The notes: generated by a model not told the origin, from the sequence alone. Shown: positions 8,984 to 17,933, numbered from the stretch's first letter. The stretch is 50,430 bases of DNA from Pirellulales bacterium (GCA_019636335.1 JAHBXR010000005.1:224197-274626); one strand, 5' to 3'. A program made the numbers and translations.

Positions 8984-9943
8984 CTAAGCAGCGAAACCTG
9001 GCAACCAGCGTTGTTCGGCCGGTACGTCTAGCTGTTCATACCGGGCGCGATAGCCCTCGGCAAGATGCACCATGACCTCGAGCACCAGGAGATCGGCACG
9101 ATTCATCACGTGGCGCGAGCTGCGGCTGCCGAGCCCCGCCAAGACCTCTTCGAGCGCCAGCACGTGCAGTTCGAGGCATTGCGGAGCCGTAAGACCCGCC
9201 GAGGCGAGCAGATCTGCCAGCGACGTCATTTCGGCAGCCAGACTGCCCGAGCCCATGATGATCGAGGCGCGCAACAGCTCGCGGTAGTGGACGATCAGAC
9301 TCGTCGGCAAGATCGGTGCGGCATCGCCCGAGCGTGTGTTGTTCGGTCGTCGCGGCGTCTGGGTTTCGGCGGCCAGATGCTCGAGCTCGTCGACGAGTGC
9401 CCGCTGGTCGGCCAACAGGCGTTCCGCCTCGTTGTGCTCTTGTCGCAGACGCTGCAGCTCGGCCTGCTTGAGCCGGTGATTCTCTTGCACGAGCCGATGC
9501 CGCTCGGTCGCCCGCGCCACGAGCCAGATCAACGTGCGGGTCATGGTCGTGTTGACGCACACATAAGCGTCCGCGCCGACCTCGAAGCAGAGGGCCGCCA
9601 TTTCCTGCTCGCTCTGCGCGCCGAGCACGATCACGGGCTCATCGGCGCCGCCGCCGCGCAACCCCTCGATCAGTTCCAAGGCATCGAGCTGCCCCGGTTC
9701 GTGGCTGATGAGCACGGCGTCGAACGCCTCTTCGCGCAGGCGCGTCACGCCCGCAGTCGCGCCGGCGGCCTCCTCGAGGAGCACTTCCGAGGCGCTGTCC
9801 GAGGCGAAGGCCTCGGCCAACCAGGAGCCGGTGCGCTGCGCACCGCTGATATAGAGGACGCGCATCCGAGCGGGCAGGGTGCCCGACGGAGCAGGCGGTG
9901 GCGTCGCTTTGGCCTTGTTCTTGCGTGTCGGGGTGATGGCCAT
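8984..9943 (-). CDS. Pseudo-receiver coiled-coil protein
   Basis: A 319-aa cytosolic protein. Residues about 27-145 fold like a response-regulator receiver (MRVLYISGAQ, FDAVLISHEPGQLDALELIEGLR, PVIVLGAQ, FEVGADAYVCVN). The phospho-acceptor Asp position is Ser, the Thr/Ser position is Gly, the Lys is Val and the N-terminal acidic pair is absent. It therefore should not be phosphorylated in the usual way. A coiled coil of about 45 residues follows (ERHRLVQENHRLKQAELQRLRQEH), then a helical C-terminal domain of unknown function. No kinase or output domain is recognisable. It is divergent from larC. A scaffolding or phosphorylation-independent signalling role is inferred. Confidence 0.75.
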   Translation of the reverse strand: MAITPTRKNKAKATPPPAPSGTLPARMRVLYISGAQRTGSWLAEAFASDSASEVLLEEAAGATAGVTRLREEAFDAVLISHEPGQLDALELIEGLRGGGADEPVIVLGAQSEQEMAALCFEVGADAYVCVNTTMTRTLIWLVARATERHRLVQENHRLKQAELQRLRQEHNEAERLLADQRALVDELEHLAAETQTPRRPNNTRSGDAAPILPTSLIVHYRELLRASIIMGSGSLAAEMTSLADLLASAGLTAPQCLELHVLALEEVLAGLGSRSSRHVMNRADLLVLEVMVHLAEGYRARYEQLDVPAEQRWLPGFAA

Positions 9944-10189
9944 CCACGCGAACCTGCGCGAGGGTTACTTGGCGCGCACGTTCTCTTGCCGTGCGACGGG
10001 GGTGGCACTGTAGCGAGGCTGCGAAACAGGGTCAATCTCGCCGGGCGCGAGGCTCATTCTTGGAGAGGAGCCGCGCGTCGGCCCGCCTTGCCCCAGCCGC
10101 CGCGGCGCTGGTAGCTTGTCGGCGTCGGGGGGTCGCGCGCCAGCGCGATGCTAGCGGTACTGGCAGATTCTTACACAACCGGCGGAACC

Positions 10190-11365
10190 ATGTCTCGAAT
10201 TGCGTATCTCGATTGCCTCAGCGGTATCAGCGGCGACATGACCCTGGGAGCTTTGGTTGACGCTGGGGTCGAACTGGCCGCGATCGCCGACGGCATCGAT
10301 TCGCTGGGGCTGCCCAGTTGCCGGCTGGTGGCCAACGAAGTCAAACGCCACGGCTTTCGAGCCACGCACATCACCGTCGAGCACGAGCCGGAACACGCGC
10401 ACCGCCACTTGCACCACATCACCGACATGATCGATCGCAGCCGGCTCTCGGCGCGACAGCAAGATCTGGCCAAACGCATCTTTACCCGGTTGGGGGAGGC
10501 TGAGGCAAAAGTCCACGGCACGACGATTCGTAAAGTTCACTTTCACGAAGTGGGCGCCGTCGATTCGATCGCCGATATCGTGGGGGCCGCGATCGGTTGG
10601 GATCTCCTCGGTGTGGATCGCATCGTCTGTTCGCCCGTGCCGACGGGGCGTGGCACGATCGAGATTGCACACGGTCGTTGCAGTGTGCCGGCCCCCGCGA
10701 CGGCGGAACTGCTCAGCGGCATTCCCCTGGCGGCCTGCGATATCGAGTGCGAGCTGACCACACCGACGGGAGCGGCCATCGTGGCCACGCTCGTCGACGA
10801 GTTTGGCCCACTGCCGGCCATGAAGATCGAGCGGATCGGCTATGGCGCCGGAACGAAGGATCTCAAGGAACAGGGCAACCTGTTGCGGCTCTTCGTCGGC
10901 GAGAGCGTTACAGCCCCCGCCGCCGACGAAATCTGGATCCTGGAGACGAATCTCGACGACGTGCCGGGTGAGGTGATCGGACACACGGTCGGCGCGCTGT
11001 TCGAGAAGGGCGCGCTCGACGTCTATACCTCGGCCATTCAGATGAAGAAGAATCGGCCCGGCGTCAAGCTGACGATCCTCTGCCAGCAGGCACAGATCGC
11101 GAAGCTCGAGTCGATCGTCTTTCGCGAAACCTGCACGCTCGGCATTCGCCGCTGGCTCGCCAGCCGTCATAAGCTGGACCGTCGACCGCACCAGGTCGAG
11201 ACCCCCTGGGGCATGGTCGCAGGGAAGTTGGCCAGCCTGCCCGGCGAATCGCCTCGCTTCACGCCCGAGTACGAGGCCTGCCGCCGTATCGCGGAAGAAC
11301 GCGGCATCGCCCTGGCCGAGGTCGATCAAGCGGCGCGGCGGGCCTTCAACCCGGAGAGCGTGTAA
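10190..11365 (+). CDS. larC: LarC, nickel-pincer cofactor biosynthesis protein
   Basis: A 391-aa single-frame LarC (formerly DUF111). The N-terminus IAYLDCLSGISGDMTLGAL and the later segments TTPTGAAI, LETNLDDVPGE and MKKNRPGVKLT are family hallmarks. LarC performs CTP-dependent nickel insertion into the pyridinium dithiocarboxylate nucleotide used by lactate racemase and related enzymes. In Lactobacillus the gene is split and joined by frameshift; here it is continuous. No larA, larB or larE is in the window, so the enzyme served is unknown. ATG 10190 is chosen over 10148 because homologous proteins start at this point. It heads a four-gene run with 22-nt gaps. Confidence 0.9.
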   Translation: MSRIAYLDCLSGISGDMTLGALVDAGVELAAIADGIDSLGLPSCRLVANEVKRHGFRATHITVEHEPEHAHRHLHHITDMIDRSRLSARQQDLAKRIFTRLGEAEAKVHGTTIRKVHFHEVGAVDSIADIVGAAIGWDLLGVDRIVCSPVPTGRGTIEIAHGRCSVPAPATAELLSGIPLAACDIECELTTPTGAAIVATLVDEFGPLPAMKIERIGYGAGTKDLKEQGNLLRLFVGESVTAPAADEIWILETNLDDVPGEVIGHTVGALFEKGALDVYTSAIQMKKNRPGVKLTILCQQAQIAKLESIVFRETCTLGIRRWLASRHKLDRRPHQVETPWGMVAGKLASLPGESPRFTPEYEACRRIAEERGIALAEVDQAARRAFNPESV

Positions 11366-11387
11366 GCCGCGCGAACGGAGTCGTACC

Positions 11388-11783
11388 GTGCCGAACTGGG
11401 AACAACTCGCTCAGCCATCGCTGTTGATGACGGCGGGCATGGCCCTGCTCGTCACCGTGTTTTTACGATTGGCCTGGCGACGCATGGCACGGTCCCGGCC
11501 TGCCAACGAGGCTCCAGCACGTTCGGAGCTGTCGTCGTTCGCACCGGCAAATCATGGGGCGAAATCGAGTTCGGCCGAAGCGTACGAAGCGCAGCTCCAC
11601 GAGACGGCGCGCGCACTGTGCGCCCAAGTCGACAGTAAGGTCATCCTGCTCGAGCAGTGGATCCGCCTCGCCCGGCTCGAGGCCGAGCGGCTCGAGCGGG
11701 CGGTTGCCGCGGCCAGGGCGCAGGGCTTGCTCGACGAGGCAACGACCGATCGGGCGATTCCTTCTGCCGAGCACCTGCGATGA
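11388..11783 (+). CDS. Small single-pass membrane protein with coiled coil
   Basis: A 131-aa protein from a GTG at 11388 with GGAG eight bases upstream. It has one N-terminal membrane helix (SLLMTAGMALLVTVFLRLAW), a short basic linker, then a helical, probably coiled-coil region with EQWIRLARLEAERLERAVAAA. I do not recognise a family. It follows larC by 22 nt and is probably co-transcribed with it. There is no catalytic motif. Confidence 0.65.
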   Translation: MPNWEQLAQPSLLMTAGMALLVTVFLRLAWRRMARSRPANEAPARSELSSFAPANHGAKSSSAEAYEAQLHETARALCAQVDSKVILLEQWIRLARLEAERLERAVAAARAQGLLDEATTDRAIPSAEHLR

Positions 11784-11805
11784 GCAAGAGCCGCGGTTCG
11801 ACGCC

Positions 11806-12033
11806 ATGGACGAATCTTTTACCCTGCCGGCCGATGCGACGGCCTGCTACGGCGGCGTCCGCACGTTGGATCTTTTGCGCGACTGGTACGATGCGGCCGA
11901 AAAGAAAAACTCGACCGGCCGACAGTCCCGGAATACGCCCGAATCGACGGTCGCCGTGCTAGATTTGATCGATGTGATTTATCGTTCGAGTGCCGCCGGC
12001 CGGCGGCTCGAATGTCGTATCGAACCAGGCTGA
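11806..12033 (+). CDS. Small ORF, possible C-terminal fragment of a Gfo/Idh/MocA oxidoreductase
   Basis: A 75-aa frame from ATG 11806. Its C-terminal half (STVAVLDLIDVIYRSSAAGR followed by RLEC) resembles the last helix-strand unit of Gfo/Idh/MocA oxidoreductases, but no NAD-binding N-terminus precedes it, because the upstream in-frame sequence is a shadow of the 131-aa gene. It is either a decayed remnant or a small real gene. The 22-nt gaps on both sides favour expression with its neighbours. The ribosome site is weak. Confidence 0.4.
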   Translation: MDESFTLPADATACYGGVRTLDLLRDWYDAAEKKNSTGRQSRNTPESTVAVLDLIDVIYRSSAAGRRLECRIEPG

Positions 12034-12055
12034 TTGCAGAGACCGAGATTTCCGG

Positions 12056-12853
12056 ATGGCGCATGTTGCCTGGTTGACTGATATCCACCTCGACCTGCTC
12101 AAGCCGATCGAGCGGAATGGCTTCTACTACGATGCCGTCGAGAGTGATCCCGAAGCGGTACTCCTCGGGGGGGACATCTCCGAATCGCGTTCGCTTCTCG
12201 AACGTCTTACCGAGATGAACCGCGTCTGGGCCTGTCCGATCTACTTCGTGCTGGGGAATCATGATTATTTTTATGGCTCGATCCGTGAAGTGCGTGCCGA
12301 AGTCGACGCGCTGGTGGCCAAACACCCGCAACTCGTCTACCTGACGCACAGCGAAGCGATCGAGCTGAATCCACGGACGGCCCTCATCGGGCACGATGGC
12401 TGGGCCGACGGCCGTTTGGGCGATTTTGTCCGCTCGCTCGTGTCGATGCTCGACTATTCGTTGATCGCCGAGTTCGCCGGTCTGAACAAAGAGCGTCGCT
12501 GGAAACTGATGCAGGCGTTGGCAGACGATGCCGCCGACGAAACTCGCCCCAAACTCGAAGCCGCGCTGCATCGCTACGAGCACATCTACCTGCTCACGCA
12601 CATCCCCCCTTTTCGCGAGGCGTGCTGGCACGAAGGCCGGATCTCGGGGGACGAGTGGCTGCCCCACTTCACGTCGAAGGCGATGGGCGAGATGCTGCGC
12701 ATCGTGATGCAGGAGCATCGCGACCGCCGGCTGACCGTGCTCTGCGGACATACGCACGGCGCGGGCGAGGCACAGATTCTCGACAATCTGCGCGTGGTCA
12801 CCGGGGGGGCAACGTATGGCTTCCCTAGCGTTCAGCAGTTGATCGAGATCTGA
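12056..12853 (+). CDS. Calcineurin-like metallophosphoesterase
   Basis: A 265-aa cytosolic protein with the full set of dinuclear-metal motifs: LTDIHLD (D-X-H), LLGGDIS, GNHDYFYG, LTHIPPF and CGHTHGAG. The family includes phosphodiesterases and nucleotidases, and the substrate cannot be deduced. ATG 12056 places the first motif eight residues in, as usual; an upstream in-frame start at 11990 would add a peptide that overlaps the preceding small ORF. It ends the larC-led run of four genes. Confidence 0.88.
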   Translation: MAHVAWLTDIHLDLLKPIERNGFYYDAVESDPEAVLLGGDISESRSLLERLTEMNRVWACPIYFVLGNHDYFYGSIREVRAEVDALVAKHPQLVYLTHSEAIELNPRTALIGHDGWADGRLGDFVRSLVSMLDYSLIAEFAGLNKERRWKLMQALADDAADETRPKLEAALHRYEHIYLLTHIPPFREACWHEGRISGDEWLPHFTSKAMGEMLRIVMQEHRDRRLTVLCGHTHGAGEAQILDNLRVVTGGATYGFPSVQQLIEI

Positions 12854-12868
12854 TTGGTGAGGTGGTGC

Positions 12869-13031
12869 TGTTTCGTTGCCGAGGGGCGTGCCCCCCGCTA
12901 CGATTAGCTCCGACGGTCGAGTGAGACCGTCGCGACGCACGAAACAAATCCTCTTGTTGCTGCGCAACACCGACCATCTTGCGACTCGCACGGCGAGCTA
13001 GTGGCACGCCCATTCCGCAAGATGATCGGTG
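12869..13031. other. Structured intergenic region with nested inverted repeats
   Basis: Between the phosphoesterase and the dipeptidase are several dyads. TGTTTCGT (12869-12876) pairs with ACGAAACA (12939-12946) and encloses an 8-bp hairpin CGACGGTC/GACCGTCG (12911-12932). A 16-base arm (12968-12983) pairs with 13016-13031 at 15 of 16 positions, the exception being able to form a G-U pair. An untranslated structured RNA, a terminator complex or a decayed mobile repeat are all possible. No poly-T tract follows. Confidence 0.4.
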
Positions 13032-13074
13032 CTACCCGGTTATTTGAATTTTAGTTTCTCAGGACTCTCGCCCG

Positions 13075-14142
13075 ATGCTCATCTTCGACGCTCATTTGGA
13101 TCTCAGCATGAATGTGCTGGAGTGGAACCGCGACCTCACGCAAACGGTCGCGGCGATTCGCGAGCGCGAGCAGGGGCGCCGCGACAAGGTGGACCGTGGC
13201 GCTGGCACCGTGGCGCTGCCCGATATGCGTCGTGGCAAGATCGGCCTGTGCGTAGCGACCCTCATCGCGCGCTACGTGAAGCCGTCGAATCCGTTACCGG
13301 GCTGGCATTCGCAGGCCGCGGCCTGGGCGCAAACGCAGGGGCAGCTTGCCTGGTATCGCGCCATGGAAGAAGCGGGCGAAATGGTGCGGATCACCGACGT
13401 CGCCGGCCTGCGACGCAGCGTCGCCGCCTGGCAGAACGGCGCCACCGACAAGACGCCGATCGGTTACGTGCTGAGCCTCGAAGGGGCCGACTCGATTCTC
13501 ACCCCCGGCCATCTGGGGCGCGCCTGGGAACAGGGACTGCGTGCCATCGGACCGGCGCACTACGGGCCGGGCATGTACGCCTTCGGCACGCATTCCACGG
13601 GGGGCATCGGCCAGCATGGCCGCGAACTACTCGCCGAGATGGACCGGCTCGGCTTCATTCTCGACGCGACGCACCTGTGCGACGAAAGCTTCTGGGAGGC
13701 GATGAAGCACTTCGAAGGACCCGTCTGGGCCAGCCACTCGAATTGCCGCACGCTGGTGCCGCACGAACGGCAATTCGACGACGATCAATTGCGAACGTTG
13801 ATCGAACGTGGCGCCGTGATTGGCGGCGTGCTCGACGCCTGGATGGTGGTGCCTGATTGGGTTCGCGGCAAGACGTTGCCCGCAGAGGCCGGCGTCAAGC
13901 TGGCCCACGTCGTCGAGCACATCGACTATATCTGCCAGATGGCGGGCAATGCGAATCACTGCGGCATCGGCAGCGATCTGGACGGCGGTTTCGGCCGCGA
14001 GCAGTCGCCCGCCGATCTGGACACGATCGCCGATCTGCAAAAGATCGGCGGGCTGCTCCGCGAGCGCGGTTACTCCGAGGCGGACGTGGCCCGCATCATG
14101 CACGGCAACTGGATCAACTTCCTCGAGCGTGCCTGGAGCTAG
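13075..14142 (+). CDS. Membrane-dipeptidase family (peptidase M19) hydrolase
   Basis: A 355-aa protein of the renal dipeptidase family. Predicted zinc ligands and active-site residues are visible in order: DAHLD near residue 8, LSLEGAD, LDATHLCDE, ASHSN and GSDLDGG. The family hydrolyses dipeptides, including those with D-residues, and some members act on other amide substrates. No signal peptide is evident, so it is probably cytosolic despite the family name. ATG 13075 has AGGA about 10 bases upstream. It is transcribed alone, convergent with the next gene. Confidence 0.9.
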   Translation: MLIFDAHLDLSMNVLEWNRDLTQTVAAIREREQGRRDKVDRGAGTVALPDMRRGKIGLCVATLIARYVKPSNPLPGWHSQAAAWAQTQGQLAWYRAMEEAGEMVRITDVAGLRRSVAAWQNGATDKTPIGYVLSLEGADSILTPGHLGRAWEQGLRAIGPAHYGPGMYAFGTHSTGGIGQHGRELLAEMDRLGFILDATHLCDESFWEAMKHFEGPVWASHSNCRTLVPHERQFDDDQLRTLIERGAVIGGVLDAWMVVPDWVRGKTLPAEAGVKLAHVVEHIDYICQMAGNANHCGIGSDLDGGFGREQSPADLDTIADLQKIGGLLRERGYSEADVARIMHGNWINFLERAWS

Positions 14143-14159
14143 GCACGCTGGCGAGACAT

Positions 14160-14183
14160 GCACAGGCCGGCGGCCTAGGCCAC
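14160..14183 (+). repeat. REP-like palindrome, single copy
   Basis: A 24-base imperfect palindrome (GCACAGGCCGGCGGCCTAGG then CCAC) lying between the convergent ends of the dipeptidase and the next gene. It matches the repeat family found as doublets at 21.1, 29.4 and 37.2 kb. It could act as a bidirectional 3'-end hairpin. Confidence 0.6.
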
Positions 14184-14208
14184 TTCGCCTCGATGAAAAT
14201 CGAAACGG

Positions 14209-15222
14209 CTACCCCGGGCGGCGTCGTTGCTGCTGTTGTTGCGGCTTGCCTGGCGGACGTACTGGCGCCGGCGGCTTCTTGTTGGACGGCTTCGCGCTGG
14301 CCGGCGGCTTGGCCGCGACGGGCTTCTGCGGTGGAATCGGAGCCGGGCCCGCCTTCGGCCGCGTCGCGGTGGCCGAGCGCGAGGGGAGCAACTCTTCGGT
14401 GAAGCGCATCACGTAGTGCAACACGCTCGCCTCGCCGGCAAAGCCGTGGACCTTCTTGTCGAGATCCATCTGCTGGCCTACCACGCGCCCCGACACCATG
14501 TCGAAACGCACCTTGCCGTTCGATTCGCGCTGTACCAATTGTGCTTCGATGCCGGGATCGTTGATCGGCGTGAGGATCTGCGTCTCGACGCTGATCGTGG
14601 CGATATCTCCGGTAACGTCGTCGAGCTTGAATCGCTGACGCGTCTTCACCTGGACGACGCGGCCATTCTTGTCGGCCAAAGGCAACTCGTACGGCGAAGT
14701 CCAGGTATCGCCCACGCGGACGGGCTCTTTGGCGAGCGGAACCGTGATCTGCCCTTCATTCGGATTGGCCTGCGCTTGCTTGTTCTCGCGCGAGACGACC
14801 TCGCCCGTGGGATCGAGCGTGATGACCGACAACACGACGCCGACATTCTTGGCCGCGTCTTCGAACCCGTGGGGCGGTTCTTTATCGGTAAGGCTGTTGT
14901 AGCGTACCTCTTCGCGGCCGGTGAGTTGCTGGCGCATCTCGACACTTTCGACGGAATGCTCGAAGCGGGCCGCGCCCGTCTTGGGATCGACGGAAACGAC
15001 GCGCCACAACTTCACCGACTCGCTATCGGTTTCGGCGGTTTGCGAGGTGCCGGAAACGGTCGTCGCCACCTTCGCCTTGTGGATGACCTTCCAGCGTACG
15101 GTTTCGCCCGGTTGGAACTTGTAGCGCAGTGTGTAGGTCGGTCCTTCAGCGGCCACACCCTGGGCCGAGAAACAAAACAGGAGGCCGCCACAGAGCGCGG
15201 CCATCGATCGAGAAGGTCTCAT
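14209..15222 (-). CDS. Secreted planctomycete protein of unknown function
   Basis: A 337-aa exported protein with a signal peptide ending near QGVAA. The mature part starts TYTLRYKFQPGETVRWKV and continues with beta-rich repeats such as VKTRQRFKLDD and VMRFTEELLPSR, ending in a Pro/Lys/Gln-rich tail of about 60 residues with a Q-run and RRRPG. I know similar proteins only from planctomycetes, possibly DUF6263-like, and no biochemical function is known to me. It lies downstream of nadK on the same strand with an 81-base gap. Confidence 0.75.
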   Translation of the reverse strand: MRPSRSMAALCGGLLFCFSAQGVAAEGPTYTLRYKFQPGETVRWKVIHKAKVATTVSGTSQTAETDSESVKLWRVVSVDPKTGAARFEHSVESVEMRQQLTGREEVRYNSLTDKEPPHGFEDAAKNVGVVLSVITLDPTGEVVSRENKQAQANPNEGQITVPLAKEPVRVGDTWTSPYELPLADKNGRVVQVKTRQRFKLDDVTGDIATISVETQILTPINDPGIEAQLVQRESNGKVRFDMVSGRVVGQQMDLDKKVHGFAGEASVLHYVMRFTEELLPSRSATATRPKAGPAPIPPQKPVAAKPPASAKPSNKKPPAPVRPPGKPQQQQQRRRPG

Positions 15223-15303
15223 CGTCGCACTCGCATCCTTTCGAGTCGAACGAGGTTTTCAGTTTGGGAAATCGTGGCTGCGGCCGAAACGGGGCCGGCA
15301 ATC

Positions 15304-16206
15304 CTACGACTTGGCGTTCAGGCGACCGCTCCACCCCAGCTTCTCGCGCAGGGTGCGGTAGTAGGTGTGTCCTTCGACCTGGACCAGTTGGAACCGGGGC
15401 TTGGCACGCACGACGCGGACGCGATCGTCCGGCGCCAACTCGTGCAGCACGCGGCCATCGACCACGGCACAGGTCCGCTCGTTCGGTCGCGTCACGACCA
15501 GCTCGTAACTCCGCTCGGCCGAATCGACCACCGGCCGATTGGTCAACGTGTGGGGACTGACCGGAGAGATCACAAAGGCCTGCAAGTCCTTGCGCAGGAT
15601 CGGTCCCCCCGCGGCCAGGCTATGCGCCGTCGAACCGACGGGCGTCGCGACGATCAGGCCGTCGCAACTATAGGTAGTCGCCAATTCTGCGTCAACGTAG
15701 AGATCGACGTCGATCATCGTGAACGGAAAGCCCGCGTGCAGCGCGACTTCGTTCAGGCCGAGCTGCTCGGCAAGAACCTCTCCGCCGCGCAACACGCGAC
15801 ACTCGAACATGAGATGGTCGACGACGCGGAACTCGCCGCGGCAGACGTCGGGCAAACGCGAGGCTAACTCTCCCGGCGAGAGATCGGCCAGGAATCCCAG
15901 TTTCCCCAAATTCACTCCGAGAATGGGGATCTGGCGGTAGCCCATCTGGTGCGCCGCCCGCAGGATCGAGCCATCGCCTCCCAAGACGATGGCCAGATCG
16001 GCCTCGAGCGGGGCAAGATCCTCTTCGAACTTGTCGTCCCAGACGACGACCTCGACCAGCTTCTCGATCGTGGGACGCAGCCGAGCGGCCTGGGCCTCGA
16101 TGTTCGGGCGATCTCCTGCCGCCAGCACCATGACGCGTGGTCGCATCCCGGCCCGGCAGCGGCTGGCGGCATCGACGGCGGTTGGTTCATTAGCCATGCC
16201 GCGCAT
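15304..16206 (-). CDS. nadK: NAD kinase
   Basis: A 300-aa NAD kinase that phosphorylates NAD to NADP. Hallmarks are LGGDGSILRAA (the GGDG motif) around residue 76, LGVNLGKLGFLADL, the conserved LNEVALHAG block, and CDGLIVATPVGSTAHSLAAGGPI in the C-terminal domain. Starts at 16206, 16197 and 16146 are all in frame; family alignment would favour a start shortly before RPRVMVLAAG, so the true protein may be up to 20 residues shorter. The gene is divergent from the outer-membrane protein gene at 16434. Confidence 0.93.
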   Translation of the reverse strand: MRGMANEPTAVDAASRCRAGMRPRVMVLAAGDRPNIEAQAARLRPTIEKLVEVVVWDDKFEEDLAPLEADLAIVLGGDGSILRAAHQMGYRQIPILGVNLGKLGFLADLSPGELASRLPDVCRGEFRVVDHLMFECRVLRGGEVLAEQLGLNEVALHAGFPFTMIDVDLYVDAELATTYSCDGLIVATPVGSTAHSLAAGGPILRKDLQAFVISPVSPHTLTNRPVVDSAERSYELVVTRPNERTCAVVDGRVLHELAPDDRVRVVRAKPRFQLVQVEGHTYYRTLREKLGWSGRLNAKS

Positions 16207-16433
16207 GATAGGCGGCGGTCCTAAGTGCCAGCAAGAGGAGTGCCAGCGGTCTATTTGCCCCGGGACCAGGTACTTTTGGCAAGCTGCGGTGGAAAACTAG
16301 CGAAACTTTTCCGCGTGCGTTGATTTTAATGAAAGTTCCGATTGTAGGGCTTCCGATAGAGACGCCAGCCCGAGAGTGCAATGCGCACCGCTCCGGCTCC
16401 TGCATCCCTAGAGGACTATCCGAGGTGAGCCCG

Positions 16434-17933
16434 ATGAGATCGGCCATTCAACTGCGGACGCTTGGACGCACCTGCTGCCTGACACTCCTGGTCGTACTGG
16501 CGGCGGCCGGTTCGGCCCGTGCTCAGACGCGAAGCTATCGCCCGGTGTCTCCGGCCGAGAGCCGACAAAGCGAGGCGGAGGAATCGGGAACGGTTTCGCG
16601 CCCGCCGGTGATGAACACCTCGGCGCGGACGTACAAGTCTCCGCAATACACGGCTCCGAGCCAGGTGTCGTCGGGGAAGACGATTCCCCTCGAGCAGGTT
16701 CGGCAGCAACAGCAGCGTTCGAACCGCCCGGCCCGCGCGCCGGAACCGCGGCCCATGTCGCCACGAACGGCCTCGCGCGAGGCCGCGCCGGCTCGCGAGA
16801 TGACTCCGGTCGAGCAGGTACGCGCGGCCGAACGTCGCCTGGCGGCGCAGCGTTCGACCGAGCTGGTCTATCACGACGAAGACGTCCGCCCGGCCAATTA
16901 TCGCAGCCGGCAATCGTCGGCCTATCGAGACACCAACGTCCGCCGCGCCCAGTTCGAAGAAGGCCCCATGATGGCGGATGACTTCGCGTATCAAGAGGGC
17001 TTCGAGAATGGTCCGCGGGGGGACTTCCAGGGCATGCGTGGCCCGGCCGATGGCTGGCACCGCTACCCGACCGGCCCGTGCGAACCGTACGGAGTGTGCG
17101 AGAGTGGCTGCGGTTCTTGCAATTCGTGCTGGGGCCTGTTCGACGACTTCTCGGTCTTCGCCGGCACGCACGGCTACAAGTCGCCCCTCGACTTTGGCAA
17201 CGGCAACTTCGGTTTTCAGGAAGGTTTCAACTGGGGCGGGCCCTTGTGGCAGTCGTTCGGTCTGGGCTACCAGTTCGGCTTCCAGGCGTTGCAGAGCAAC
17301 CTGTCGGGTGACAACACCACCGGCCAGAACAACGGCAACGATCGCAATCAGTATTTCATGACGTTCGGTCTCGTGCGTCGGGTGCGCGACTGCCGCCCCC
17401 ATGAGCTTGGGTTCCAGTGGGGCGTGGTCGCCGACTGGCGTCACGACGAATACTACACCACGGCCGATCTGTTCCAGTTGCGTGCCCAGTTGAGCGTCTT
17501 CTTCACGCCCTGTGACGAATTCGGCTTCGAACTGGCCGCCAACTCGGATCGCGAGGAAGTCTTCGTGCCGATCGGCAGCACGACGAGCAATTTGATCTGG
17601 GACGTGACCGACCAGTACCGCTTCTTCTATCGCCGGCAGTTCGATTGCCGCGGCGAAGCACGCATCTGGGGTGGTTTCACCGAGAACAGCGACGGCATCG
17701 TGGGTGCCGACTTCCGCGTCGCCTTGGCGTCGAAGTGGGCCCTCGAGGGTGGTTGGAACTACATCATTCCGAAGCAAGGCGCCTCGACGGGCGGCAACGA
17801 GCAAGAGTCGTGGAACCTGGCGATGAATGTCGTCTGGTACCCGGCCAAGACGGCCCTCCGCTCGAGCACGAGCAAGTGGCGTCCGCTCTTCCCGGTGGCC
17901 GACAACGGCAGCTTCGTGGTCGAGTTCAAGTAG
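16434..17933 (+). CDS. Planctomycete outer-membrane/secreted beta-rich protein
   Basis: A 499-aa exported protein. ATG 16434 is supported by a strong GAGGTGA ribosome site and gives a signal peptide ending SARAQ. Residues 30-170 are Arg/Gln/Pro-rich and contain a duplicated segment (IPLEQVRQQQQ and MTPVEQVRAAERR). A Cys cluster follows (CEPYGVCESGCGSCNSC). The C-terminal ~270 residues alternate aromatic beta strands (FGLGYQFGFQALQ, YFMTFGLVRRV, WALEGGWNYIIP) ending VVEFK, which suggests an outer-membrane beta-barrel. I recall the family only from planctomycetes (DUF6666-like). Function unknown. Confidence 0.8.
   Translation: MRSAIQLRTLGRTCCLTLLVVLAAAGSARAQTRSYRPVSPAESRQSEAEESGTVSRPPVMNTSARTYKSPQYTAPSQVSSGKTIPLEQVRQQQQRSNRPARAPEPRPMSPRTASREAAPAREMTPVEQVRAAERRLAAQRSTELVYHDEDVRPANYRSRQSSAYRDTNVRRAQFEEGPMMADDFAYQEGFENGPRGDFQGMRGPADGWHRYPTGPCEPYGVCESGCGSCNSCWGLFDDFSVFAGTHGYKSPLDFGNGNFGFQEGFNWGGPLWQSFGLGYQFGFQALQSNLSGDNTTGQNNGNDRNQYFMTFGLVRRVRDCRPHELGFQWGVVADWRHDEYYTTADLFQLRAQLSVFFTPCDEFGFELAANSDREEVFVPIGSTTSNLIWDVTDQYRFFYRRQFDCRGEARIWGGFTENSDGIVGADFRVALASKWALEGGWNYIIPKQGASTGGNEQESWNLAMNVVWYPAKTALRSSTSKWRPLFPVADNGSFVVEFK

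Noticed and set aside
14227..15867. A 546-residue open frame on the plus strand
   Set aside because: It crosses two real minus-strand genes (secreted protein and NAD kinase) and has the Arg/Leu-rich composition of a shadow frame.
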